From a virus, in IMG/VR virus record IMGVR_UViG_3300022836_000014, positions 1 through 42,936 of that record: DNA of 42,936 nt, one strand, 5' to 3'. Positions within the stretch are counted from its first letter, which is position 1. Each line of letters begins with the position of its first letter. The translations under genes were made by a program, and so were the position numbers. Of the stretch, positions 32,603-39,523 are shown piece by piece. The notes under the pieces were generated by a model. It had not been told where the DNA came from and did no database searches. It saw only the letters and a program-made list of their open reading frames with translations.

Positions 32603-33379
32603 TCATGCGGCTATATTTTCCCAATTCGGGTCTTGTGTGTTCGATACCCCACTCCATGTTGGAGTCTGACTATCATCTATGTTCTGCCAGTTGGGGTCTT
32701 GGTCGTCATCAATCTCACCCCATACTAATACTTGTCCTACGTATACTACCGCAGATAACCCAATTACGGAAATATCTGCATCGGCGGTGGTTACTACCGT
32801 ACCTAGTTCGGCTTCTGCCTTTAACCCAGTAACAGGTATGGTTACACCTACCCCAATGGCAACGGTACCTAACACTGCTTCTGCGGCTACGCCTGTTACA
32901 GATACATCTGCTTCAGCGTCTGTGGTAACTGTACCAACTGAACCTACGGCTGATAGCCCTGTTACGGTAGCGTTTGCTTCAGCGTCTACTGTAGCTGTCC
33001 CTACAACTCCATCAGCTTCTACACCCGTTACTGTTAGGTTTGCTATGCCTGTTGCAGTTAGTGTACCTACAGCTCCTTCAGCTACTACGCCAGTTACTGC
33101 TACATCGGCTTCTGCATCTACTGTAACGGTACCTAAAGCAACAGCTCCGGCAACGCTGGTAACCATAACATCTGATTCAGCGTCAATCGTAGCTGTACCA
33201 ATACCTCCAGCCGCTTCTACGCCCGTTACTGTTAGGTTTGCTTCCGCATCTACCGTTACAGAGCCTATCGCCCCTTCTGAGGCAATACCGTCAACCGATA
33301 CTATAGTTAGGTCGGTACCCCAAGCCGTTTGGCCCCAAGCACCGTTACCCCAACCTACATACTCAACAGAAGACGGCAT
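32603..33379 (-). CDS. structural repeat protein with nine 22-residue units
   Basis: This codes for 258 residues. The N-terminus has Trp/Gly repeats (VGWGNGAWGQTAWG). Nine tandem 22-residue units follow, of the form ANLTVTGVEAAGGIGTATID plus AE, with conserved VTG, GT and DAE positions. Three shorter 11-residue units close the protein (DDDQDPNWQNI, DDSQTPTWSGV, SNTQDPNWENI). Even spacing and beta-branched residues predict a beta-solenoid or beta-prism stalk. It lies between a small virion protein and the tail fibre, so it may be a decoration or fibre component. No enzyme motif is seen. Confidence 0.65.
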   Translation of the reverse strand: MPSSVEYVGWGNGAWGQTAWGTDLTIVSVDGIASEGAIGSVTVDAEANLTVTGVEAAGGIGTATIDAESDVMVTSVAGAVALGTVTVDAEADVAVTGVVAEGAVGTLTATGIANLTVTGVEADGVVGTATVDAEANATVTGLSAVGSVGTVTTDAEADVSVTGVAAEAVLGTVAIGVGVTIPVTGLKAEAELGTVVTTADADISVIGLSAVVYVGQVLVWGEIDDDQDPNWQNIDDSQTPTWSGVSNTQDPNWENIAA

Positions 33380-33388
33380 ATAACTACC

Positions 33389-33826
33389 TTATGGAGTAGC
33401 AATACGTATGATAGCGTTTGTAGCGTCTGCTGCGGGAAATTGCACAGTAAAGTCACCGGCTGTAGAGGTTTTATCCCCGCCGAAATCTAATACTGCGACC
33501 GCAGGGTTTGTACCCCCTGCTTTATAAATAAGAGCACCGCGAGCAGTAATAGTAGCGTCAACCCACGTAGTATCTGCAAAGTCTAAGAATGCCGTGGTAC
33601 CCGACGAGGCAGGGTTAGCGGAAATAGTAAGTGTATTTCCCCCCGCAGTATAGTTTGTACCTGACACTTCGTTAGTAGTAGCGTAAGCAGTAGTAGCGGC
33701 ACTTAGAGTTACGCTAGACGTGTACAACGCGATTTTAAAAGCCTGTGATGTGTCACTACTAAAATCCATCTCTCCGTCTAACAGAGCGATTTTAAAAGAA
33801 GTACACATTGCTTGTGTTATTGCCAT
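33389..33826 (-). CDS. virion structural protein (head-tail region)
   Basis: This 145-residue beta-rich protein belongs to a family common in short-tailed phages, recognisable by FKIALYTSSVTLSAATTAY, then NEVSGTNYTAGG and ITARGALIYKAGG, and a C-terminal VLDFGGDKTSTAGDFTVQFP. It has no known enzymatic role. Its position next to the adaptor suggests a part of the connector, collar or fibre base. Confidence 0.65.
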   Translation of the reverse strand: MAITQAMCTSFKIALLDGEMDFSSDTSQAFKIALYTSSVTLSAATTAYATTNEVSGTNYTAGGNTLTISANPASSGTTAFLDFADTTWVDATITARGALIYKAGGTNPAVAVLDFGGDKTSTAGDFTVQFPAADATNAIIRIATP

Positions 33827-33837
33827 TTTTTAGTTCC

Positions 33838-34467
33838 TCAACTAACTGGTGTTCTGAATTGTCCAGAACGATATGTATCTTCACGTAACTTACCGTCACC
33901 AAGATTCTTTAGTAACCCTATAGACAACCCAAACATTTTCTCGTAATTAGATACAATATCTGGTTCGCCTTTCATAAATCGTATTGCTTCTACTAACGCA
34001 CCGTTTAACAGTGCGGAGTCAAATTCATCTCCCAGCCACGTAGTACCTGCGGTAACTATAGTCTGAGGGTAATACCCGTAGTGAAGCTCCATACTATACG
34101 CCGCATCGGGAGTAGGCCCAAGCATGAACGAGTCGTCATCAAAGTACGCGTAGTGTTTTGGTAACCCAGTGCTTGTGTTATTAGGGTAGGCTTCGCGTAG
34201 GAAATTAACGTCTTTGTTCAGAAGGAACGTATAGTTACCGCTACCGTCTATAACCGCCAAAGAATACGACCATAAAAAGTCGGAGGGCATACCTAAATAT
34301 TGATTACCGTTAGATAGCGTACCTGTAACATTCTTACGTAGCGCGGGTATCTGAACTGAGTTATATATCTTTTGCTCTGCCTGTTGCGTAAACATAGCAA
34401 GCTGGTCATCTGTGAATGTGTTCTCACAAATGTCTTGGATATTAGCTTTCAGTTCTGTGTAATTCAT
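33838..34467 (-). CDS. head-tail adaptor protein (SU10-like adaptor family)
   Basis: This codes for 209 residues. The helical start (IQDICENTFTDDQLAMFTQQ, AEQKIYNSVQIPALRKNV) and the later DFLWSYSLAVIDGSG, VNFLREAYP and YSMELHYGYYP are characteristic of the adaptor family of SU10-like and many uncultured marine short-tailed phages. It would form the ring between portal and nozzle. The gp4-like connector at 35002-35688 may form a related layer. Confidence 0.7.
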   Translation of the reverse strand: MNYTELKANIQDICENTFTDDQLAMFTQQAEQKIYNSVQIPALRKNVTGTLSNGNQYLGMPSDFLWSYSLAVIDGSGNYTFLLNKDVNFLREAYPNNTSTGLPKHYAYFDDDSFMLGPTPDAAYSMELHYGYYPQTIVTAGTTWLGDEFDSALLNGALVEAIRFMKGEPDIVSNYEKMFGLSIGLLKNLGDGKLREDTYRSGQFRTPVS

Positions 34468-34470
34468 AGT

Positions 34471-34623
34471 TTACGCCATTGGGCCGCGAGCCATAGTACC
34501 TTTAATCGCCGCGCCAGTGCCGCGCACTTTGATGCCGGAAGTCTTAACGCCTTTCATATCTGTCTTGGGCGCACCGGGGCATGGCTGTACGCCTCTGGCT
34601 TTAATTACTTTTATCTCTTTCAT
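34471..34623 (-). CDS. 50-residue basic phage protein
   Basis: Read directly from the minus strand: an ATG at 34623 with AGGA upstream and a TAA at 34471-34473, between the zinc-ribbon and adaptor genes. The product is basic and Gly/Lys-rich. It starts MKEIKVIKARGVQPCPG and ends with GIKVRGTGAAIKGTMARG plus PMA. The ending GTGAAxKGxxxRGPMA is a pattern I know from very small proteins in many marine phages, always among head-tail genes. The function is unknown. Confidence 0.75.
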   Translation of the reverse strand: MKEIKVIKARGVQPCPGAPKTDMKGVKTSGIKVRGTGAAIKGTMARGPMA

Positions 34624-34636
34624 TATCTCGTTCCTA

Positions 34637-34999
34637 TTAAGTTATTACTGTAACTTGCCCTATATTACCAGCTATTGTTAGCGCGTTGGGAGTTAAATTA
34701 TAGGGATCAAATCCTCCGCCTACTGGGTTCCAACCCCACTGGGTATCTCTACTGCTGTGATCTCCTGACTCACCTAAACTAGTATCAGGGCGTGGATCAC
34801 GTAATGCTTGGGGATCGTGTACTGGAAATTCCCCTAATCTGTTCTGTGGCTGATCTTCGTTCCAACACTCAGGACACGCTTTTATGTTAGTGTCTCTATT
34901 CTTAACTACGAGGTTCTTCAACTCTCTTAGTTTGTACTGAAATCCACATACATCGCAATAAGCAATGGCTTTTTTACTAGAAGCAAATTGAGCGCCCAT
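34637..34999 (-). CDS. zinc-ribbon virion-region protein
   Basis: This codes for 120 residues. A four-cysteine zinc ribbon (CDVC near residue 15 and CPEC near 42) flanks a basic stretch YKLRELKNLVVKN. After it come FPVHDPQALRDPRPDTS and WGWNPVGGGFDPYN, the standard order in a conserved phage family located next to connector genes. It may be a structural or assembly protein that uses zinc only for folding. There is no catalytic motif. Confidence 0.7.
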   Translation of the reverse strand: MGAQFASSKKAIAYCDVCGFQYKLRELKNLVVKNRDTNIKACPECWNEDQPQNRLGEFPVHDPQALRDPRPDTSLGESGDHSSRDTQWGWNPVGGGFDPYNLTPNALTIAGNIGQVTVIT

Positions 35000-35001
35000 A
35001 G

Positions 35002-35688
35002 TTATACGTACCCTATGCGGGGTACAAACCTAGCCGAGGTCTTCTCCCTATCTTCTCCTGCGGCCATTTCAAACTGCTCGTCATACACAGCTTTTAATAA
35101 AGGCACTCGGTCAACCATCTCAGGCAGTTTCATAGCTATATAATAAGCTAATCCCGCTACCAGACAAGGAAAAAATCTAAAATTCATGTCCGAAGTCTGT
35201 ATACCACTACCCGCGTCTTGTATACGGCGCATACGCCAGTAGTACAAAACATAATCGTCGTTGTCAGGTATAGGCCATAAATTAACTTTAGGAGCGTCGC
35301 GTAAACGCTCAATATACATCTGTATAGGTCTACTTTGTGTTAACTTGTTAGGGATAGACGCGTAAGTACTCACACTAATACGACTTAGGGTGAGATCAGA
35401 CTGTGTTGCTGCGTTACCGCTGCCCGTGCGTATCTGTTGTTCTAGCAAGTCTATAGTGTCTGCGGGCAAGTCATACTGGGTCTGCCCTTTGACTAGATTT
35501 ATAGTGCCGCTATCTATAGTCCACATGTTAATGCCACGGTTCTGCCACTCAATAGTAAGCAGGTTCATGGAGCGTCTCGCAGTGCGAAGATCATAACCAG
35601 AACGCATTTCACGACCAGCACGTTCAAACGCTTCTTCAGCGATCTCCGTGAAGTCCATGTCGAATGCGGTAGTTCCTGATGTAGCCAT
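35002..35688 (-). CDS. head-tail connector / tail accessory factor (P22 gp4-like)
   Basis: This 228-residue mainly helical protein has the family pattern IAEEAFERAG, then SGYDLRTARRSMNLLTIEWQ, RGINMWTI and YDLPADTIDLLEQQIRT, as in gp4-like accessory factors that dock under the portal. It ends basic (REKTSARFVPRIGYV). In P22 the related gp4 stabilises packaged DNA and starts tail assembly. It is preceded by the cluster of small lysine-rich genes and followed by the zinc-ribbon protein. Confidence 0.75.
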   Translation of the reverse strand: MATSGTTAFDMDFTEIAEEAFERAGREMRSGYDLRTARRSMNLLTIEWQNRGINMWTIDSGTINLVKGQTQYDLPADTIDLLEQQIRTGSGNAATQSDLTLSRISVSTYASIPNKLTQSRPIQMYIERLRDAPKVNLWPIPDNDDYVLYYWRMRRIQDAGSGIQTSDMNFRFFPCLVAGLAYYIAMKLPEMVDRVPLLKAVYDEQFEMAAGEDREKTSARFVPRIGYV

Positions 35689-35870
35689 TATTTACCCCAT
35701 CCTGATTTAGCTTTGACTTTGGCTTTGCTAGAGAGCTTGCCGTAGTGGAACAATTTTTTAGAGGTTTTAGACATACTTTTTCCAGTCATAAGAGTCCCAT
35801 CGGGGTGTTTGTGTAGCCCACCCTTATGCTCTTTACCGTCTTTTAAGTAGTGCTTAACGCCCATACCCAT
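35688..35870 (-). CDS. 60-residue lysine-rich phage protein
   Basis: Lys, Gly and His dominate this 60-residue protein. The segment HYLKDGKEHKGGLHKHPDG followed by TLMTGKSMSKTSKKLFHYG is a pattern seen in tiny proteins of marine phages. It starts on a TAATG overlap with the previous gene and ends on another with the connector gene. There is no enzyme motif. The charge suggests contact with DNA or with the negatively charged capsid interior, which is inference. Confidence 0.65.
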   Translation of the reverse strand: MGMGVKHYLKDGKEHKGGLHKHPDGTLMTGKSMSKTSKKLFHYGKLSSKAKVKAKSGWGK

Positions 35871-36154
35871 TATTTTTTACTCCGCTTAGTAGCTGATACT
35901 CGTTTAGGCTTTCCTGCTGGTTGTCCTAACCTTTTCTTTTCAGCTACCTTCTTTTTCTTCTCGGCGCTAGACATCTCGCCAGAGGTCTTAGGAGTCTTCT
36001 CAGATACCCGTTTGCTGGGACGGCAATATGGAGTGCCCCGCCCGTCTCCCTTCTTTCGACCACAAGCCTTACCAGTGCTAACGTCTTTCCAGTCCTCTTT
36101 GAACCAACGCTTTAACGAAGCACCTTTCTCTGTCTTGCGTATCTTCTTACGCAT
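35870..36154 (-). CDS. small lysine-rich protein, DUF5872-like
   Basis: This codes for 94 residues. The motif SLKRWFKEDWKDVSTG, then CGRKK, then YCRPSKRVSEKTPKTSGEMS matches the pattern I associate with DUF5872. That domain is of unknown function and is found in cyanophages and algal viruses. The tail is almost pure Lys/Ala/Glu. It overlaps both neighbours by one base. The family number is from memory and should be confirmed. Confidence 0.7.
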   Translation of the reverse strand: MRKKIRKTEKGASLKRWFKEDWKDVSTGKACGRKKGDGRGTPYCRPSKRVSEKTPKTSGEMSSAEKKKKVAEKKRLGQPAGKPKRVSATKRSKK

Positions 36155-36318
36155 TACTTACCAGCCTTTTTCTTCCGGCATTTAGCAATGGCTCCCGAGG
36201 CGTATGCGGACGGGAACACTTTATATTGCTTCTTTACCTTCTTATAGCACGCGTCTTTTACAGTACCGCCTTCCTTGTACCCACACGCGCTAGTCTCTTT
36301 GCGGTAATAATTACGCAT
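36154..36318 (-). CDS. 54-residue Cys/Lys-rich protein
   Basis: Read directly from the minus strand: an ATG at 36318 and a TAA at 36154-36156. It forms TAATG overlaps with the genes on both sides and closes what would otherwise be a gap. The product contains ETSACGYKEGGTVKDACYKK, then KQYKVFPSAYASGAIAKCRK and a basic end. The YKV-x-PSAYASGA-x-x-KCRK pattern is a known small module in marine phage and algal virus proteins, of unknown role. Confidence 0.8.
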   Translation of the reverse strand: MRNYYRKETSACGYKEGGTVKDACYKKVKKQYKVFPSAYASGAIAKCRKKKAGK

Positions 36319-36986
36319 TAGCGCATCTTACAAACTTTGCCGCCACGAGCCATACCGTAGCCACGAACCTTACCGCCTTTATTATACCCTTTAACTTCTT
36401 TACGGGCTTTCATCTGGGCTTCATCATCCCTAGAAAATGTCCCTGTTCCCATCTTCTTTGCAAGTTTTCCTACCGATGAACCGCGAATTTTATCTCCGAT
36501 CTTGTCGGTAGCCCCAACAATTTTTTTCCTAATGCTACCTTCGGGAAGGGATTCTTCCGCTTCGTATATTTTTTTAGACTGCTTATACGCCTGCGCTTTA
36601 TTTTTCTTTAGCTTTTCTGCTTTTTTATCCTTCTTTTCAACTTCTCCGCCGTCCTTGTACGCCTTGGCCATTCCACCAGCTTTCATCTTGCCCTTGCCGT
36701 CAGCCGCATAGTCGGGAACCATCTTACCGTCTTTTCCCTTGACCATGTTTAGCTTTCCGCCTGCACTCATCATTTGTTTTGACATAGAACTTCTATCCAT
36801 TTTATCTTCCTTATTTTTAGGCTTCTTAGGGGTACGTCCATCATCTTCGTACATCTCAAAAAATTTCTTTTTCCCTGCTTTTCGTGCTCCTTCAGGAGAA
36901 GAGGCTTCGTCTAACTTGGCCTGACGTGCCTTATCTTTCGCAGTGGGCAGGTTACCCATTTGCTTTGACTTAGAACTTTTATTCAC
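36318..36986 (-). CDS. lysine/glycine-rich low-complexity protein
   Basis: This codes for 222 residues, about a quarter of them Lys. Repeated short motifs occur: SSKSKQMGN and SSMSKQMMS, AGGKLNMVKGKDGKM, AGGMAKAYKDGGEVEKK, and a Gly-rich end KGGKVRGYGMARGGKV. It is largely disordered by composition. The GG(M/I/K)-x-x-x-(Y)-x-x-GG-x-V motif recurs in the ejection proteins of this genome. It could be an internal DNA-condensing protein or a core protein, but nothing visible proves it. Confidence 0.6.
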   Translation of the reverse strand: MNKSSKSKQMGNLPTAKDKARQAKLDEASSPEGARKAGKKKFFEMYEDDGRTPKKPKNKEDKMDRSSMSKQMMSAGGKLNMVKGKDGKMVPDYAADGKGKMKAGGMAKAYKDGGEVEKKDKKAEKLKKNKAQAYKQSKKIYEAEESLPEGSIRKKIVGATDKIGDKIRGSSVGKLAKKMGTGTFSRDDEAQMKARKEVKGYNKGGKVRGYGMARGGKVCKMR

Positions 36987-36995
36987 GCTATTCTC

Positions 36996-37298
36996 CTAGC
37001 ACTTCCATCGTTTCCTAGCTTGCCGCAACCTTGAATTAGGGTCTTTAGCAGCCTTTGGAAACTTCTTCATTTGTCCAGCAGATCGGGCGCAGTATGACTT
37101 ACGTCTACTAGCTCGTTTGCCAGTTGGTTTATCCTCGGTAACCGCAGTCTTTAACTTAGAGCCGGGATTATTACGCTTATACTTCTCTACACCTTTGGCG
37201 GTCATACCCGCGCCGGATTTAGTAGGGCGTTTATCACCACTACTGATGGACATACCTTTCATGCCCCCTCCGCCGCCTTTCTTATAGTACTTACGCAC
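36996..37298 (-). CDS. small basic protein with a cysteine-bracketed module
   Basis: This codes for 100 residues. A Gly-rich start (YYKKGGGGGMKGMS) is followed by a conserved C-terminal module, SRRKSYCARSAGQMKKFPK, then DPNSRLRQARKRWKC. The pair of cysteines bracketing this stretch is a hallmark of an uncharacterised module in cyanophage and other marine phage proteins. It is the first of five consecutive lysine-rich small genes, each starting within about ten bases of the previous stop. Confidence 0.65.
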   Translation of the reverse strand: MRKYYKKGGGGGMKGMSISSGDKRPTKSGAGMTAKGVEKYKRNNPGSKLKTAVTEDKPTGKRASRRKSYCARSAGQMKKFPKAAKDPNSRLRQARKRWKC

Positions 37299-37299
37299 G

Positions 37300-37578
37300 C
37301 TAGCTGTAGAACATGGTCATGGCGGTGATATTGGTTTTAGTCTCAATCCATACATCATCCTGAAAACGTACCCCAAAATCAGGGATGTTAACGGAATGAG
37401 AGTCATCAGCTATAAAATCAAGATCGAGTAGCGTAGGGCCACCGTCGCCATTAGTTAGGGTTAATCTACCCGCCCCAACGTTACTAGTTAAAACTTGAAC
37501 TTGTCGTATACGCGCAGGGCCAACGGCTAGGGAGCCATCAGCGGTTACGCGTTTTGCGGAAACATCAGAACTAGACAT
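37300..37578 (-). CDS. small beta-rich virion protein
   Basis: This codes for 92 residues. The pattern VTADGSLAVGPARIRQVQVL, then GRLTLTNGDGGPTLLDLDF and VNIPDFGVRFQDDVWIET, is that of a small beta-sandwich. Such proteins occur widely beside head-tail genes in marine phages, possibly as decoration or head-completion proteins. It starts close behind the 69-residue gene. Confidence 0.6.
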   Translation of the reverse strand: MSSSDVSAKRVTADGSLAVGPARIRQVQVLTSNVGAGRLTLTNGDGGPTLLDLDFIADDSHSVNIPDFGVRFQDDVWIETKTNITAMTMFYS

Positions 37579-37590
37579 ATAAGTCTCCTA

Positions 37591-37800
37591 TTAACTAAGA
37601 GCTGCGCCAATAGCAGTGACCCAAGCAGCGCCAGTGTTAATAACAATGCAGTATTCGTCGTCACCTGCGCCGTTATCGCTGACCATATAAGTAGTACCTA
37701 CAGCAACATCACCAAAAGCTGGGAGGTCAGCAGTAGCTACAACGGGGATTTGAAAGCCATTATCCGAACGGACTGGGCCTGAAAAAGTGGTTTTAGCCAT
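37591..37800 (-). CDS. small virion protein, first gene after the tail promoter
   Basis: This codes for 69 residues, starting AKTTFSGPVRSDNGFQIP and followed by a small beta-rich domain (GDVAVGTTYMVSDNGAGDD). The start resembles that of short structural proteins and fibre bases. It is the first gene downstream of a promoter and a 12-base palindrome. The only ribosome-site-like GAG lies within the palindrome at 37810-37812, nine bases from the ATG. Confidence 0.6.
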   Translation of the reverse strand: MAKTTFSGPVRSDNGFQIPVVATADLPAFGDVAVGTTYMVSDNGAGDDEYCIVINTGAAWVTAIGAALS

Positions 37801-37809
37801 TATAAAGTT

Positions 37810-37821
37810 CTCACATGTGAG
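37810..37821. promoter_or_regulatory. perfect 12-base palindrome before the tail operon
   Basis: CTCACATGTGAG is a perfect palindrome 9-20 bases before the ATG at 37800 and inside the transcribed leader. As DNA it could be an operator. As RNA it could form a four-pair hairpin that holds the GAG of the ribosome site. No other copy was noticed in the window. Confidence 0.45.
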
Positions 37822-37892
37822 TTAAGGCAAATCTGTCTACATGTCGTCAGTCGGGTCTGTCAGATTCACCGGATTGTTTCCCGATATATGAG

Positions 37893-37922
37893 AACATATC
37901 ACAGTGTGTATGTTTAAGTCAA
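37893..37922 (-). promoter_or_regulatory. sigma70-like promoter for the tail/lysis/ejection genes
   Basis: On the minus strand, TTGACT (37922-37917) is followed after 18 bases by TATGTT (37898-37893). The boxes match consensus at five and four of six positions. It lies directly after the capsid-gene terminator and in the only sizeable gap of the late block. The transcript would start near 37886. Confidence 0.6.
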
Positions 37923-37926
37923 ACAT

Positions 37927-37948
37927 AAAAAAGGGGGCCGAAGCCCCC
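37927..37948 (-). terminator. intrinsic terminator after the major capsid gene
   Basis: On the minus strand, GGGGGC pairs with GCCCCC around a TTCG tetraloop, followed by six T residues. It lies 24 bases after the capsid stop codon. A UUCG-type loop on a six-pair GC stem is a classic strong terminator. Confidence 0.95.
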
Positions 37949-37972
37949 TTAGTACAGCATGTTACTACGCTA

Positions 37973-38878
37973 TTAAGCGCCGGGTGATCCGTAGACACCC
38001 AATGGATCAGAAACGCCAAACGAATAACGCTCACGAGCCTTGTAACGGCTGTTGCCAGTATCGAAGTCCGCGTCCATAGAAGTAGCCATTGGGCTACGAA
38101 CGAAGTGCTTCAGGCCGTTAGGTACGTCAGTCATCAGGAACCAACCATCAGTGTCGGTCAGGTAATGATTTACTGAGTAGCCTTGTGGTACAGCGCCGTT
38201 GGTCATAATGGCGTTGATGTCGTTGTCGGCAGTTCCTACACGACCTTCAGTCTCAAGCAAACGAGTTGCAACAAACTGCAAGGAAGGTGGGATAATCAGC
38301 TTCTTAGGCTTGGCCGCGATCAAAAGACCACGCTCATCGGTATAGCCAGCGATCTGAATGATAGCTGCTTCCAAAGAAGTTTCGTTAAGGTCAGCCGCAA
38401 CCGTAGGACGGTTAGAGTTAACACCACCGCTAACCAGAGGGTGAGAAGTAGAGCATAGAACCTGCCCATCACCGTAGGTAGTGCCAGCAAAAGCGTTGTT
38501 CAGGATGTCTGCGCCTTTAACTTGCTTGGTGTACGCCATAGCGCGAGCCAGTGCTTTGGTATAACGAGATGACAGAGAGTCATACAAGTTATCTTCAATC
38601 GCTTCTTCAGTGATTGAGAAACCCATTGCAACGGTCTCATGAGTGTAGCGAGCAGTAAATGCTTCCTGCGCGTTATCATACTCAATTGCAGAACCTTCCG
38701 CCTTAGTTGGGGCAGAGCCAAAACCAGACAGTTTAGTTTCTTCTTCAAAAGAACGATCAGAGGTTTCAGTCTCGAAAATCTCTTTATGCTCTTCACCATA
38801 CTTCGCGTATTCCAAACCAAATAGTGCGTTTAGACCGGGGAGTAGCTCTTTAAGTAATTGACTTCTTGAAATAGCCAT
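37973..38878 (-). CDS. major capsid protein (HK97-type fold, Mu gpT-like)
   Basis: This codes for 301 residues. The pattern fits phage capsid proteins of the Mu gpT-like group: RSQLLKELLPGLNALFG at the start, then TARYTHETVAMGFSITEEAI, a central DGQVLCSTSHPLVSGG, KKLIIPPSLQF, and a late RYSFGVSDPLGVYG. It sits in the normal order after scaffold and decoration genes and is followed by a strong terminator, as expected for the most abundant virion protein. There is no N-terminal delta-domain and no protease gene nearby, so assembly probably uses the separate scaffold encoded upstream. Confidence 0.88.
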   Translation of the reverse strand: MAISRSQLLKELLPGLNALFGLEYAKYGEEHKEIFETETSDRSFEEETKLSGFGSAPTKAEGSAIEYDNAQEAFTARYTHETVAMGFSITEEAIEDNLYDSLSSRYTKALARAMAYTKQVKGADILNNAFAGTTYGDGQVLCSTSHPLVSGGVNSNRPTVAADLNETSLEAAIIQIAGYTDERGLLIAAKPKKLIIPPSLQFVATRLLETEGRVGTADNDINAIMTNGAVPQGYSVNHYLTDTDGWFLMTDVPNGLKHFVRSPMATSMDADFDTGNSRYKARERYSFGVSDPLGVYGSPGA

Positions 38879-38882
38879 CTAG

Positions 38883-39497
38883 TTATTCTCCTACGATGCC
38901 TGTACCCATTTGATGGTACGGAAGGTTAAATTTAACCAAGACATCAGTCTTAGCGTCGCCAATGGCAGAACCAGCTTTAGTTACAAAACCAATTACTTTG
39001 AATGCCTTAGTTGCGGTGGCAGTAGTAGCATCCAGAGCAATGTTAGACTTATCAGTGGTAGTGTTTACAGAAGTAGTAGCATTCTGCGCACCAGTTAGGG
39101 GAGCATTGTGGCCAAGAGCAGTCTGAGCAATAGCGCCATCAGCTTGTACTTGGAAAGTTACGCCCGGATCAGTTACTACATAAGCAGTAGCGTTAGCAGT
39201 GCCTGTTGGGTAGTACTGAGCGAAGATCAACTGACCTTCAGCGTTGATGTATTCACAACCAACGAACACACCCAGAGCACCGATACCGTTGCCGCCAAGG
39301 TTGTTAGTAGTTGCATCTGCACCAGTGCCAGAAGCAAGTTGGACGTATCCCGCGCTTAGTTCAACAAGAGAACCGTAGCCGATGTTCTGGGCTACGCCAG
39401 CGGGGGTAATAAGAAAAGCGTCACGGGCACCAGAATAAGGTGTACCGTCAGCTTTACGTACGGGAACAAACCCGTATGGAGAGGCTGTAGTTGCCAT
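38883..39497 (-). CDS. capsid decoration-like / minor head protein
   Basis: This codes for 204 residues, starting ATTASPYGFVPVRKADGTPY and rich in Ala, Thr and Gly (TTDKSNIALDATTATATKAF) with a beta-strand pattern. Such a protein directly before the major capsid gene is common in marine short-tailed phages and is usually listed as a structural or decoration protein. It lies four bases upstream of the capsid ATG. Confidence 0.65.
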   Translation of the reverse strand: MATTASPYGFVPVRKADGTPYSGARDAFLITPAGVAQNIGYGSLVELSAGYVQLASGTGADATTNNLGGNGIGALGVFVGCEYINAEGQLIFAQYYPTGTANATAYVVTDPGVTFQVQADGAIAQTALGHNAPLTGAQNATTSVNTTTDKSNIALDATTATATKAFKVIGFVTKAGSAIGDAKTDVLVKFNLPYHQMGTGIVGE

Positions 39498-39523
39498 TTA
39501 TTTCACCTATAAATAGAGTTAAG

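Noticed and set aside
32679-33383. Plus-strand frame of 234 codons opposite the 22-residue-repeat gene
   Set aside because: It is a mirror of the repeats (Thr/Pro/Ala/Ser periodicity). The minus-strand reading has the Trp/Gly start and proper neighbours.
37837-38034. Minus-strand frame of 65 codons across the capsid gene end
   Set aside because: It runs out of frame through the capsid C-terminus, the terminator stem and the promoter, which would not all be coding.
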